27,259 bases of DNA, from the NCBI GenBank assembly GCA_018715465.1, contig DVLN01000040.1, positions 1-27,259 of the forward strand. The letters are read 5' to 3'. Positions 1-7,672 of the stretch are shown here, piece after piece. The notes under the pieces were generated by a model. That model made no database searches, was not told the DNA's origin, and was given only the letters and a program-made list of their open reading frames with translations. Both the position numbers and the translations under genes were made by a program. The stretch is from Candidatus Faecivivens stercorigallinarum. Lineage in GTDB: Bacteria > Bacillota > Clostridia > Oscillospirales > Ruminococcaceae. Each line of letters starts with the position of its first letter. Position 1 is the first letter of the stretch.

Positions 1-93
1 CATTTCTGTGTCAAATTGGTACTTATATTATATACAGGTTATAGACAGAGCAGATATTTTTAAATGGTAATGCTTCAATCGCTGTCAGAATTC

Positions 94-122
94 TTTACCG
101 CCGTTGTCGAATGTGGTATAAT
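94..122 (+). promoter_or_regulatory. Extended -10 promoter of the LRR surface protein gene
   Basis: A perfect TATAAT at 117-122 is preceded by TGG, giving an extended -10 element. The -35 at 94-99 (TTTACC) matches consensus at four of six bases with a 17-bp spacer. The predicted start near 129 leaves a leader of about 120 nt before the ATG at 252. The 11-mer TGTGGTATAAT recurs at two other promoters in the window. Confidence 0.7.
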
Positions 123-128
123 TTATAT

Positions 129-251
129 ACATGCAGGAGCGCGGCTTTCTGATCCAAAACAGATGGCATATCCGGCAGCGGATCTGCATATATTTGATTT
201 TGACAATAGGATGCAGGCCGATGATACTGCTCCTGGAAAGGATGGACAAAC
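129..251 (+). other. Potentially folded 5' leader of the LRR gene
   Basis: CAGGAGC at 134-140 is perfectly complementary to GCTCCTG at 229-235. Pairing would close almost the whole leader and end right at the ribosome binding site (GGAAAGGA, about 235-242). Possible inner helices are GATCC 151-155 with GGATC 180-184, and CGGC 142-145 with GCCG 217-220. I do not recognise a known riboswitch class. A structured regulatory leader is an inference. Confidence 0.35.
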
Positions 252-1985
252 ATGAGTTTTATTAAATCAGCTGTATATTCAAAATGGTTGCGGTCGCTTT
301 CGGCCGGTATGATGGCACTGATGCTGGCGGCATCTGCTGCGATGACCGCTCAGCCGGTTTTTGCAGTTACGACCAATCAGGTCTCCAGCAATGAATTCAA
401 CGGACGGTTGTACAACGTCCTTTTGAGCCAGTGTGATACAAATGGTGATGGTGTGCTGACCACCTCGGAGCTGGCATCGTACACCTACGTCGATCTGTCC
501 AATCAGAATCTGACTGACCTGACCGGTATCGAATATCTTTCGGGCGCGACCTATATTGATCTGTCCGGCAATAAGCTGACTTCACTGGCAGGGCTTAAAT
601 ACAATTATAAATTAACCTATCTGGATATTTCGGATAACAATTTTACGACGCTTGATTCGATCATTGACAATTCGGATGCCTATGTCAATCTTCAGGAACT
701 GGATGCTTCGGGTAACAAACTGACCGATATGTCGGGTGCGGTGGTCTGCTCTAATCTGACGACGCTGGATCTGTCCAATAACCAGCTTTCTACTTTAAGC
801 AGCAGTATGGTGCTGATGAAAAAGCTGAAATCGCTTGATCTCTCTGATAATAAGATTTCTTCGATTCCAGGACTGCCCAGTTCGCTGACTTCGCTGAGCC
901 TGTCGAATAACAGAATGACCGATCTGTCCTTTACCTCCAAGCTGATTGCGCTGGAATATCTGGACGCATCGGACAACCTGCTGACCTCAGCGTCTGGTCT
1001 CCCGGTTGCCAACCTTGAGACAGTCTATCTCGACAACAACCAGATCAAAACCCTCGGTGATCTGGTCGGTGCCAAAAACTGCACCATCAATGTATCGCAC
1101 AATATAATTGATACCTATTCGACTACTGAACAGTCTTACAGTGAAACATTGCGCCTGTCGGGATGTGCAGTGACCGCTGTTCCGCAGAATCTGATCGGCT
1201 GGCAGTATCAGAATGGTGCTGTTTATTACTTTACCAACACGACCGGTTCTTATGTCACGGGTACGACTACCATCAGTGGTGTATCCTATACTTTTGGTGC
1301 TGACGGTGTGCTGAGCGGCACCGAAGAAAAAGAACCGGTTGAATATAAGGACCCCAGCCCTTCGGATGGGACTGAGGACGAGAATACCGGTACGGATAAA
1401 CCCACCGGAGAACCCAGCGAAGACAGCAGCTTCCCCGGAACCTGGCAGCAGTCAGGCGATAACTGGTATCTGGTCGATTCCAACGGCAATATGCTGACCG
1501 GCTGGCAGAAGTATGACCGTGCCTGGTACTATCTGAACGCGGATGGAACAATGGCAACCGGCTGGCTTCAGGACGGAGACACCTATTATTACTTGTACGA
1601 CTGGGGCGGAATGGCGACCGGTTGGTATAAGGTTGGCGGCAGCTGGTTCTATTCGGATGCATCCGGTAAGATGCTGGCGAGCAAATGGCTGGAATACAAG
1701 GGTGAATGGTATTATCTCAAATCCACCGGTACAATGGCCAAATCCTGGCTGGAACTGGGCGGTAAGTGGTATTATATGAACAGCGATGGTGTCATGCAGA
1801 CCGGTTGGCAGGAGATCGGTGGTTCGACCTATTATATGTCCACCTCGACTGGCTATTGTGCGACCGGCTGGTGCAAGATTGACGGCAAGACCTATTATTT
1901 TGATCCGTCCAGCTGTAAGATGGCCCGCAACACCACCATCAACGGCTACAAGGTCGATGAAAACGGCGTTTACATTGAATCATAA
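252..1985 (+). CDS. Secreted EF-hand / leucine-rich-repeat protein with cell-wall-binding repeats
   Basis: This is a 577-residue exported surface protein. Residues 1-38 form a signal peptide with a basic start, an Ala/Met-rich core and a cleavage site after VFA. Residues 62-73 are a canonical EF-hand or dockerin-like calcium loop (D62, N64, D66, G67, E73). Leucine-rich repeats of the internalin-like kind run from about 77 to 305 with recurring LDLSxNxL units. An acidic Pro/Thr/Glu linker spans about 355-395. Residues 396-577 hold roughly eight CW-binding repeats (GW...WYY...G.M.TGW) of the choline-binding/TcdA type, and a lone degenerate copy lies at about 316-352. Known families suggest non-covalent attachment to the wall, with the LRR face binding a ligand. 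The ligand is unknown. The start is supported by AAAGGATGG about nine bases upstream. The gene is monocistronic, with its own promoter and terminator. Confidence 0.93.
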   Translation: MSFIKSAVYSKWLRSLSAGMMALMLAASAAMTAQPVFAVTTNQVSSNEFNGRLYNVLLSQCDTNGDGVLTTSELASYTYVDLSNQNLTDLTGIEYLSGATYIDLSGNKLTSLAGLKYNYKLTYLDISDNNFTTLDSIIDNSDAYVNLQELDASGNKLTDMSGAVVCSNLTTLDLSNNQLSTLSSSMVLMKKLKSLDLSDNKISSIPGLPSSLTSLSLSNNRMTDLSFTSKLIALEYLDASDNLLTSASGLPVANLETVYLDNNQIKTLGDLVGAKNCTINVSHNIIDTYSTTEQSYSETLRLSGCAVTAVPQNLIGWQYQNGAVYYFTNTTGSYVTGTTTISGVSYTFGADGVLSGTEEKEPVEYKDPSPSDGTEDENTGTDKPTGEPSEDSSFPGTWQQSGDNWYLVDSNGNMLTGWQKYDRAWYYLNADGTMATGWLQDGDTYYYLYDWGGMATGWYKVGGSWFYSDASGKMLASKWLEYKGEWYYLKSTGTMAKSWLELGGKWYYMNSDGVMQTGWQEIGGSTYYMSTSTGYCATGWCKIDGKTYYFDPSSCKMARNTTINGYKVDENGVYIES

Positions 1986-2011
1986 TCTGCTTTTGTCATA
2001 AAAACAGAACG

Positions 2012-2064
2012 ATGCCCGGATGGGCTGGCAAAATCCGCCAGTTCATCCGTGCATTTTGGTTTTT
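2012..2064 (+). terminator. Rho-independent terminator after the LRR gene
   Basis: A long hairpin has arms 2012-2029 and 2037-2054, about 17 pairs including two G-U pairs and one mismatch, with a 7-nt loop. A T-rich tract follows at 2054-2064. It lies between convergent genes. On the minus strand it is followed by a short T-rich stretch, so it may also serve the Cys-rich small protein. Confidence 0.8.
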
Positions 2065-2071
2065 GCTATAA

Positions 2072-2359
2072 TTAACGGCGGTGTGGCATCGCAGCAGCAA
2101 TTTCCTGCCAACGGGCGGAAATGACATCATAATTTTCCCGGCGATGGGGAAAAAGGCAGTCACTGCAATCCTTGACCCCGTTTTCCAGCCAGCGGAAATT
2201 TCCGCCGCATTCTTCTCCAAGCAGGTAGAGCGGGCAGTAGCAGAACAGGCAGTTGAAATTGTCAGGGTCGGCCCCCGGGTGACAGGGAAAATACTCGCAG
2301 TCACGATTGGAAAAAAAGGCGTAATGCCGGTCGTTTATGGATGATTGACGATTACACAT
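2072..2359 (-). CDS. Cysteine-rich small domain protein
   Basis: This 95-residue protein matches what I recall of the 'cysteine-rich small domain' family (PF04071). It has nine cysteines (C2, C21, C26, C37, C40, C42, C51, C65, C68) in a compact core with the pattern CEYFPC, CLFCYCPLY, CGGNF, CSDCLFPH. The family is presumed to bind metal and its role is unknown; some members are fused to or sit near cobamide genes, but none are seen here. The start is supported by GAGGA seven bases upstream of the ATG. Several codon-start shadows overlap it on both strands, but only this frame has the conserved Cys pattern. It lies 57 bp downstream of tRNA-Ala on the same strand, and I see no promoter of its own in that gap. 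Confidence 0.82.
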   Translation of the reverse strand: MCNRQSSINDRHYAFFSNRDCEYFPCHPGADPDNFNCLFCYCPLYLLGEECGGNFRWLENGVKDCSDCLFPHRRENYDVISARWQEIAAAMPHRR

Positions 2360-2380
2360 AACAGTTCCTCACAGACAAAA

Positions 2381-2415
2381 CAAAACCGGGTCTGTGTAAA
2401 CAGACCCGGACAAAA
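2381..2415 (-). terminator. Terminator or attenuator hairpin after tRNA-Ala
   Basis: A perfect 10-bp stem pairs 2386-2395 with 2400-2409 around a GTAA loop. Read on the minus strand, TTTTGTTTTG follows. It sits directly after the tRNA 3' end and before the Cys-rich small protein. Confidence 0.7.
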
Positions 2416-2491
2416 TGGTGGAGACGAAGAGGATCGAACTCTCGACCTTACGGATGCGAACCGTACGCTCTCCCAGCTGAGCTACGCCCCC
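2416..2491 (-). tRNA. tRNA-Ala (anticodon CGC)
   Basis: A complete 76-nt cloverleaf can be folded by eye on the minus strand. The acceptor stem has seven pairs and includes G3-U70, the alanine identity pair. The D-arm motif AGCTCAGCTGGGAGAGC and the T-loop TTCGATC are present. The anticodon stem TACGG/CCGTA encloses TTCGCAT, so the anticodon is CGC (plus-strand 2456-2458), which reads GCG. The CCA end is encoded at 2416-2418. Confidence 0.95.
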
Positions 2492-2602
2492 AAAGACAAG
2501 TTATATTTTATCACACCTTTCAAATTTTGTACAGAGAAAGTGTATTGGCAAAATAACGAATTTTTATTTTATAATCAGTATATTCTGCATAATTTTAGCC
2601 AG

Positions 2603-3364
2603 TCAGAACTGAATTGGAGGGGTATCTGCGGTCAGAGCAGCAAATTGATAGCCTTTTTCACGGTAGTAGGGAACAATGATTTTTAAGCAGTCAACAGCGG
2701 TCGTCCGTACCGAATTGTCGTGCATTAAAACCAGAATGCGATCTCTGTCTTTGCCAGTAGAAATAATATTGTCTGCCATTGTACCAGGATCGGCGGCACT
2801 GGCACCGCTGTCCTCCGCGACTGAATTCCAGTCAAACCAGACCAGCCCTCGTTTGGTGGCAGTCTGTTTGATTTCTTCGAGAACCTGTTCATCAGCGGTC
2901 GAGTTGCAGCTGCCGCCGGGAAAACGAAAGAAATCGGGCGCATAGCCGATGATCGGAGTCAGATATGCGGCCAGTTGGTCAAGGTCGGCAAAAAAGCTGT
3001 CGGCTGACGTATAGATCTGCTGGTATTTGTGGGAATAGCTGTGCATGCCGATGGAATGTCCTTCTTCCAGCATCCGCGGGAGCAGCTGTTCTGCCCGGTT
3101 GGTCTCCATGCCGATTACAAAAAATGTGGCCGGAATGGATTCCTGTTTAAGATAGTCCAGGATTTCTTCGGTGACGGCGGACGGTCCGTCGTCAAAGGTC
3201 AGATAGACAGTCTTTTGCTGTGCAGCTTCCGTTCCGGTCGGTATTGTGTCCGGCTGGGTGTTTTTTTTGAAAGAAAATGACAGGACTGCCCCGAACGCAA
3301 ACAGCATACAAATAAACAGAACAGCGGCCGGCATTTTACCGGCTCTCAGCCGTTTTTTACCCAT
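2603..3364 (-). CDS. Polysaccharide deacetylase (CE4, NodB homology), membrane-anchored
   Basis: This 253-residue protein has an N-terminal signal anchor at about 11-32 and then a NodB domain from about 50. All five CE4 motifs are visible: TFDDGP 56-61 (catalytic D58, metal ligand D59), HSYSH 108-112 (metal ligands H108 and H112), RFPGGS from R147, DW 178-179, and LVLMHD 211-216 (H215). The family removes N- or O-acetyl groups from peptidoglycan or other extracellular polysaccharides, so a role in wall modification outside the membrane is likely. The ATG start at 3364 is chosen because GAAGGGA lies about seven bases upstream; a TTG eight codons earlier lacks a placed SD. It is divergent from the lytic transglycosylase. 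Confidence 0.93.
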   Translation of the reverse strand: MGKKRLRAGKMPAAVLFICMLFAFGAVLSFSFKKNTQPDTIPTGTEAAQQKTVYLTFDDGPSAVTEEILDYLKQESIPATFFVIGMETNRAEQLLPRMLEEGHSIGMHSYSHKYQQIYTSADSFFADLDQLAAYLTPIIGYAPDFFRFPGGSCNSTADEQVLEEIKQTATKRGLVWFDWNSVAEDSGASAADPGTMADNIISTGKDRDRILVLMHDNSVRTTAVDCLKIIVPYYREKGYQFAALTADTPPIQF

Positions 3365-3442
3365 AGACAAATCCCTTCCCTTCGGCAAATGGATACAGTT
3401 TCAGAGTATGCGTGCTTTCTGTCAGGTATGCACCGGCAGCGT

Positions 3443-3471
3443 TTGACAGACTGGCGACGGATGAGTATAAT
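3443..3471 (+). promoter_or_regulatory. Consensus sigma-A promoter of the lytic transglycosylase
   Basis: TTGACA at 3443-3448 and TATAAT at 3466-3471 have a 17-bp spacer, a perfect match to housekeeping consensus. The start of transcription near 3478 rules out the upstream in-frame ATG codons as starts for the next gene. Confidence 0.9.
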
Positions 3472-3496
3472 GAAAAGATACAAAGGGGGGCTTATC

Positions 3497-4180
3497 TTGC
3501 GCGGAAAAAGTATGCGGGAAAAGAGACGCAGACGGCGTATCCTGTTCCGATCGGCGATTGTGGTGATAGCTGGACTGGGACTGCTTGCAGCGGTGATCGG
3601 GCTGATCTGGAGCACCATCTGGATGTTCAGCCAGAGAAACGGGGAACAGGCACTTGACTGGGAATATGCGTCGACTGCGAGCCATTATGCAGATGAATAT
3701 GATGTCCCTCTTGAAGTGGTTTACGCAGTAATTGAGACGGAAAGTCATTTTGACGCCGATGCACAGTCCGGCGTTGGTGCCTGCGGATTGATGCAGCTGA
3801 TGCCGGATACCTATGACTGGATCCAGGGACGGCTGGGAGAAACAGATGTCCAGTCGGGTAAAGCGGAAGGCAATGCGCAATCGGCGGTTGCGCCTGAGAC
3901 GCCGGGAGAACAGGAAGCCGGTATCTTTGATCCGGTCACCAACATCCGGTATGGTGTTTATTACCTGTCTTATCTGTATGAACGGTTTGGGGTATGGGAA
4001 ACGGCGTATGCCGGATACAATGCCGGGCCGAATATCGTGGCGAAATGGCTGGAGGATGCGCAGTATTCTTCTGATGGGGTCACGCTGGAGCAGATTCCCT
4101 ATACCGAAACGGCCAACTATGTCGTTAAAGTCAGCGAGGCGCGGGAACGTTACCATCAGCTGTTAACGGAAACAGAATAA
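3497..4180 (+). CDS. Lytic transglycosylase (SLT domain), single-pass membrane protein
   Basis: This is a 227-residue protein from a TTG start. The TTG at 3497 has AAAGGGGGG six bases upstream and is the first usable start after the promoter; the next ATG (3512) has no good SD. A very basic N-terminus (RRRRR) precedes a membrane helix at about 18-44, so the catalytic domain faces outside. The SLT domain starts at about 60 with VIETESHF (catalytic Glu E82), then GLMQLMPDT at 97-105, and AYAGYNAGPNIV near the end. The family cleaves the MurNAc-GlcNAc bond to leave 1,6-anhydroMurNAc. An insertion of about 35 residues rich in Gln, Glu and Pro splits the usual domain core after GLMQLMP. It is monocistronic, followed by a terminator. 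Confidence 0.92.
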   Translation: MRGKSMREKRRRRRILFRSAIVVIAGLGLLAAVIGLIWSTIWMFSQRNGEQALDWEYASTASHYADEYDVPLEVVYAVIETESHFDADAQSGVGACGLMQLMPDTYDWIQGRLGETDVQSGKAEGNAQSAVAPETPGEQEAGIFDPVTNIRYGVYYLSYLYERFGVWETAYAGYNAGPNIVAKWLEDAQYSSDGVTLEQIPYTETANYVVKVSEARERYHQLLTETE

Positions 4181-4190
4181 CGGTGATCTT

Positions 4191-4229
4191 CCGGGATAAA
4201 CGTGTTTGACACGGTTACCCCGGCTTTTT
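4191..4229 (+). terminator. Terminator after the lytic transglycosylase
   Basis: A 15-bp stem with two mismatches pairs 4191-4205 with 4209-4223, loop TTG, followed by C and five Ts at 4225-4229. The TTGACA in its loop region is therefore not a promoter. Confidence 0.8.
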
Positions 4230-4230
4230 C

Positions 4231-4259
4231 TTGCCAAAAAGGGCAGAAAGTGGTATCGT
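4231..4259 (+). promoter_or_regulatory. Possible promoter of the EamA transporter
   Basis: TTGCCA at 4231-4236 and TATCGT at 4254-4259 have a 17-bp spacer, with TGG just before the -10. The -10 is only a partial match. Confidence 0.45.
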
Positions 4260-4295
4260 AATATCATAAAAGCTGATGAGAAGGGAATGGATTAT

Positions 4296-5168
4296 ATGAA
4301 CAGTTATGCCAAAGGTGTTGCCTGCATTCTGACGTCTGCCTTTTGTTTTGCAGTTATGAATGTTTGTGTTCGAATGGCAGGTGACCTGCCCAGCGTCCAG
4401 AAAAGTTTTTTCCGAAATCTGATTGCTGCGGTATTCGCGCTGATTCTGCTGCTCAGGGAGAGGCAGTGGCCAAAGATCACCCGTCGTCAGCTCCCGCTGC
4501 TGATCCTCCGTTCTGTCTTCGGGACGGTCGGGATCCTGTGCAACTTTTACGCGGTCGATCATCTGGTTTTATCGGATGCGTCGATGCTCAACAAGATGTC
4601 TCCCTTTTTTGCAATCCTTTGCTCCTGGCTGGTTCTGAAAGAAAAAATTACGCCGGTGCAGGGGGCTGCGGTGCTGGCAGCGTTTGGCGGCAGCCTGCTG
4701 ATCATCCGACCAACCCTTTCCAATATGGATTTGTTTCCATCGCTAATCGGATTGCTGGGCGGGGCAGGTGCCGGTGCTGCCTATACAATGGTGCGTAAGC
4801 TCGGGCAGACAGGAATTAATCGGACGATGATCGTACTGTTTTTCTCGGCTTTTTCCTGTCTGGTTACTCTGCCCTTTCTGGTGTTTGACTATCATCCGAT
4901 GAGCGGGACACAGCTTGCTGCACTGCTTGGAGCGGGTCTAGCTGCTTCCGGTGGTCAGTTTTCGATTACCGCTGCTTATTGTTACGCACCGGCGAGGGAA
5001 ATTTCAGTTTATGATTATTCACAGGTCATCTTTTCAGCTTTTCTGGGATTTGTCCTGTTTCAGCAGATTCCCGACCAGTTGAGCATAATCGGTTATCTGC
5101 TGATCTGTGGCAGCGGCATTGCGCTGTTTCTTTACCACCGGCGTCAGGAAGATTGTGTGAAGCGGTGA
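4296..5168 (+). CDS. EamA-family (DMT superfamily) transporter
   Basis: This is a 290-residue integral membrane protein with about ten hydrophobic helices in two homologous EamA repeats (roughly residues 5-140 and 150-285), the usual DMT layout. The first helix begins right after the start. FRNLIAAV in repeat one and the motif SMLNKMSPFFAIL are typical of this branch, which includes metabolite and drug exporters. The substrate cannot be read from sequence. Two in-frame ATGs compete: 4287 directly abuts the GAAGGG SD, while 4296 is about ten bases from it and is preferred. It follows a terminator and a weak promoter, so it is likely transcribed alone. Confidence 0.88.
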   Translation: MNSYAKGVACILTSAFCFAVMNVCVRMAGDLPSVQKSFFRNLIAAVFALILLLRERQWPKITRRQLPLLILRSVFGTVGILCNFYAVDHLVLSDASMLNKMSPFFAILCSWLVLKEKITPVQGAAVLAAFGGSLLIIRPTLSNMDLFPSLIGLLGGAGAGAAYTMVRKLGQTGINRTMIVLFFSAFSCLVTLPFLVFDYHPMSGTQLAALLGAGLAASGGQFSITAAYCYAPAREISVYDYSQVIFSAFLGFVLFQQIPDQLSIIGYLLICGSGIALFLYHRRQEDCVKR

Positions 5169-5188
5169 TGAATTTTCGGGCGTTATAC

Positions 5189-5217
5189 TGGACAAGGACG
5201 CAAAAATCGTGTATAAT
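5189..5217 (+). promoter_or_regulatory. Promoter of the PrsA-like lipoprotein gene
   Basis: TGGACA at 5189-5194 (five of six) and TATAAT at 5212-5217 have a 17-bp spacer. Confidence 0.8.
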
Positions 5218-5233
5218 GCTAAAGATATCGTGT

Positions 5234-5281
5234 TATAGATAGCCGCTCCGCCGGATCAGGACCGGTCGCGGGCGTACTATA
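5234..5281 (+). other. Possible leader hairpin upstream of the lipoprotein SD
   Basis: TATAG 5234-5238 pairs with CTATA 5277-5281, CCGC 5243-5246 with GCGG 5268-5271, and CCGG 5251-5254 with CCGG 5262-5265, in a nested order. The outer arm touches the AGAAAGG ribosome binding site at 5281-5287. Function is inferred only. Confidence 0.35.
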
Positions 5282-5296
5282 GAAAGGATGAAAATC

Positions 5297-6343
5297 TTGA
5301 AAGCTGTTTTGAAATCTGCCGCCCTGTTTGCGGCCTGTGCGTTGGCTGCCGGGAGCTTCTCTTCCTGCAATCAGGACACTTCCTGGACCTACCGTACTTC
5401 AGATGGAGCATATGAAGTAACATCTGGTATGTATATCGGTCTTTCAATCAATGCCTATAATCAGGCAGCGTCCCAGGAAGGAATTGATACTTCTACTTCG
5501 CTGTACAGCCAGCAGATTGAGTCTCAGAATGCGCTTGACTGGGTGACCAACCGCACCGATACCCTTGCAAAGCAGTATCTGGCAGTTGAAAGCAAGTTTG
5601 ACGAATACGGCCTCTCTTTTACTGAGGATGAACAATCCTATCTGGACAGTTATATTGATTATTACTGGTCATATGTATCGGCTTCGTATGAGGACCAGGG
5701 TTGTGCGGAGACTTCTTACCGCAAGATTATGACCAATTCCTTCAAGGAATCCAAGCTGTTTTTCGATATCTATGGTGAGGATGGCGAACGTGCGGTCAGT
5801 GTGGACGGTCTGCGTGCTATTTTCGATGAACAGTATGCCCATATGAATATCTTTCAGGTGGACGCTTCGGATGAAGAGGGTGAACCTCTGACCGGCGATG
5901 AGCTGGAGGCTAAACAGGAAGAGATTGACGGCATTCTGGAAGATCTGGAAGACGGCGCAGATTTCGAGTCGATCAAGGCTGAATACAGCTCTTCCTCCAG
6001 CGAAGAAACCGCTTCCGATGAGGAGTCTGCCGATGAAGAGGAAGAAACCGATACCTCTTCTTATATTACAAGCGACAGCACGTATTATCCTGAAGAGGTT
6101 GTAACCGCGCTGTTCGACGCAAAGGCAGGAGAATTCGGCAGTTATAACGATGAGGAAGGCACCTTCTATATCTGGCTCCGCCTGGAAAATGACGATGAAG
6201 GATTTGAAAGCTACCGCGATACAATCCTTCAAAATGAAAAGTGGGAGGAATTTACCCAGTATGAACAGGATTGGGTAAATGGGATGACCTTTGTCACCAA
6301 CGATGCTTCCCTGAAAAAACATTCCCCCAAGAACCTTGAATAA
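5297..6343 (+). CDS. PrsA/SurA-like foldase lipoprotein
   Basis: This is a 348-residue exported protein. A basic N-terminus and Ala-rich core lead to a lipobox-like FSSC, with the lipidated Cys at C24. Residues 30-170 form a polar helical region of the SurA_N type. Residues 173-330 resemble a parvulin (PpiC) domain: YAHMNIFQVDA, then a DLEDGADFESIKAEYS segment, then AKAGEFGSYNDEEGTFYIWLRLE. A very acidic Ser/Glu/Asp stretch (about 231-255) interrupts this domain. Known members fold exported proteins on the outer face of the membrane. The TTG at 5297 is preferred because AAAGG is nine bases upstream; the ATG at 5288 abuts the SD. Isomerase activity is uncertain because the domain is diverged. 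It is monocistronic between a promoter and a terminator. Confidence 0.8.
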   Translation: MKAVLKSAALFAACALAAGSFSSCNQDTSWTYRTSDGAYEVTSGMYIGLSINAYNQAASQEGIDTSTSLYSQQIESQNALDWVTNRTDTLAKQYLAVESKFDEYGLSFTEDEQSYLDSYIDYYWSYVSASYEDQGCAETSYRKIMTNSFKESKLFFDIYGEDGERAVSVDGLRAIFDEQYAHMNIFQVDASDEEGEPLTGDELEAKQEEIDGILEDLEDGADFESIKAEYSSSSSEETASDEESADEEEETDTSSYITSDSTYYPEEVVTALFDAKAGEFGSYNDEEGTFYIWLRLENDDEGFESYRDTILQNEKWEEFTQYEQDWVNGMTFVTNDASLKKHSPKNLE

Positions 6344-6360
6344 TCTTTACAGGTAATAGA

Positions 6361-6400
6361 AAGCCCGGTCTGCAATCAACCAGCAGTCCGAGCTTTTTAT
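6361..6400 (+). terminator. Terminator of the PrsA-like gene
   Basis: A 13-bp stem with two mismatches pairs 6361-6373 with 6383-6395, followed by TTTTTATTT. Confidence 0.85.
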
Positions 6401-6405
6401 TTGCC

Positions 6406-6438
6406 AAAATAAAAACCGGACAGCGAGTCGCTGTCCGG
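6406..6438 (-). terminator. Terminator of the cation/proton antiporter
   Basis: A perfect 10-bp stem pairs 6416-6425 with 6429-6438 around a 3-nt loop. On the minus strand it is followed by TTTTTATTTT (6406-6415). It stands back to back with the plus-strand terminator. Confidence 0.9.
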
Positions 6439-6445
6439 GAGACGA

Positions 6446-7672
6446 TCAGGTATTCTGCTGTGCGGGTTCGTTTGAATAGCGCCCCTCAAGATGTTCGGTG
6501 TTGTCGGGATAGCGGGCGTACAGCAATTTGAGCAGCACGGGAGTCAGGATTGATGAGCAGACGATCAGCAGGATGACCGCGGTAAAATAGGTCGAATCCA
6601 GCAGCCCGACTGCCAGCCCTTTCTGGGCAACGATCAGCGCGACTTCGCCACGGGTCATCATGCCGACACCGATCTTCAGCGATTCGTTCCAGTGGAAATG
6701 GAAGACCTTGGCCATCAAACCGCAGCCGATGATCTTGGCCACCATCGCGACCAGGACAAAACAGACGCAGAAGATGAGAATGGCAGGGGTAAGCCCGGTG
6801 ATGTTGGTTTTCAGACCGATGGATGCAAAGAAGATCGGACCGAACAGCATATAAGAGTTGATGTCCATTTTTTCGGCAATGTAATCGGCATCTTTGATGG
6901 ACGAAAGGATGATGCCGGCCAGATAAGCGCCGGTGATATCCGCAACGCCAAAGTAGCGTTCAGCGACATAGGCCATGAACATGCACAGTGCAAGGCCAAG
7001 GATTGGAACGCGCCGGGTGTGCAGATAATGTTCGTCAAATGCCTTAAAGATACGGAAGATCGCATAGCCGAGTATCAGCGCCAGGACAAAGAACAGCGCA
7101 GTCATCAGACAGGTACGTCCGATGTTGGCGCTCGGGTCTTTGAAGCCGAGGACGACTGTCAGCACGATGATACCGATAACATCGTCGATGATTGCTGCAC
7201 TCATAATCGTGGTTCCGACGATTCCTTTCAGATGTCCCAGTTCCTGAAGGGCGCGTACCGTAATCGAGACCGAAGTTGCTGTCATAATACAGCCAATCAT
7301 CATTGCCTTGAGGAAGTTCTCACTGCCCCAGGGGCTGAATCCGTAAAATGCTTCGTATAATAGGGTACCGCCAATCAGCGGAACCAGAACACCCGCACAG
7401 GCGATCAGGAAAGCAATGATACCAGTTCGCTTCAGATCCTGGATACTGGTTTCCAGTCCGGCAGAGAACATCAGCAGAATGACGCCGATTTCCGCCATGA
7501 CCGACAGAAAATCAGTCTGCTGGACAATTCCCAGCACACATGGGCCAATTACCAGGCCGGCGATAATTTCACCGACGACCTGCGGTGCCCGCAGTTTGCG
7601 GGCAAGAATGCCAAACGCCTTGCCAAATACAATAATGATGCACAAATCCCTTAATACAGAATAGGCTTCCAC
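6446..7672 (-). CDS. Cation:proton antiporter, CPA2 family
   Basis: This is a 408-residue membrane protein with about 11-12 helices. Hallmarks of CPA2 (KefB/NapA/GerN-like) carriers are PQVVGEIIAGLVIGP near the N-terminus, EIGVILLMFSAGLE, SAAIIDDVIGI with the paired aspartates of electrogenic exchangers, and GMMTRGEVALIVA near the C-terminus. It would exchange Na+ or K+ for protons across the cell membrane. No RCK/TrkA-N regulatory domain follows the membrane part, so this is the short form. GTG at 7672 is preferred as the start since AGGAGG lies seven bases upstream; a TTG one codon earlier is possible. It is monocistronic with its own promoter and terminator. Confidence 0.92.
   Translation of the reverse strand: MEAYSVLRDLCIIIVFGKAFGILARKLRAPQVVGEIIAGLVIGPCVLGIVQQTDFLSVMAEIGVILLMFSAGLETSIQDLKRTGIIAFLIACAGVLVPLIGGTLLYEAFYGFSPWGSENFLKAMMIGCIMTATSVSITVRALQELGHLKGIVGTTIMSAAIIDDVIGIIVLTVVLGFKDPSANIGRTCLMTALFFVLALILGYAIFRIFKAFDEHYLHTRRVPILGLALCMFMAYVAERYFGVADITGAYLAGIILSSIKDADYIAEKMDINSYMLFGPIFFASIGLKTNITGLTPAILIFCVCFVLVAMVAKIIGCGLMAKVFHFHWNESLKIGVGMMTRGEVALIVAQKGLAVGLLDSTYFTAVILLIVCSSILTPVLLKLLYARYPDNTEHLEGRYSNEPAQQNT

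Noticed and set aside
1..60. AT-rich stretch with a minus-strand TATAAT (27-32)
   Set aside because: No -35 and no gene visible to its left in the window.
64..255. 63-codon open frame before the LRR gene
   Set aside because: Its start lies upstream of the predicted promoter, it has no SD, and the composition is not protein-like.
2067..2072. TATAAT on the plus strand after the LRR terminator
   Set aside because: No -35 element and no plus-strand gene downstream.
2345..2686. Open frame across the tRNA-Ala gene
   Set aside because: It reads the antisense of a tRNA, a well-known source of false proteins containing DRTLDLTDANRT-like peptides.
4206..4211. TTGACA upstream of the EamA gene
   Set aside because: It lies in the terminator loop and has no -10 at the right distance.
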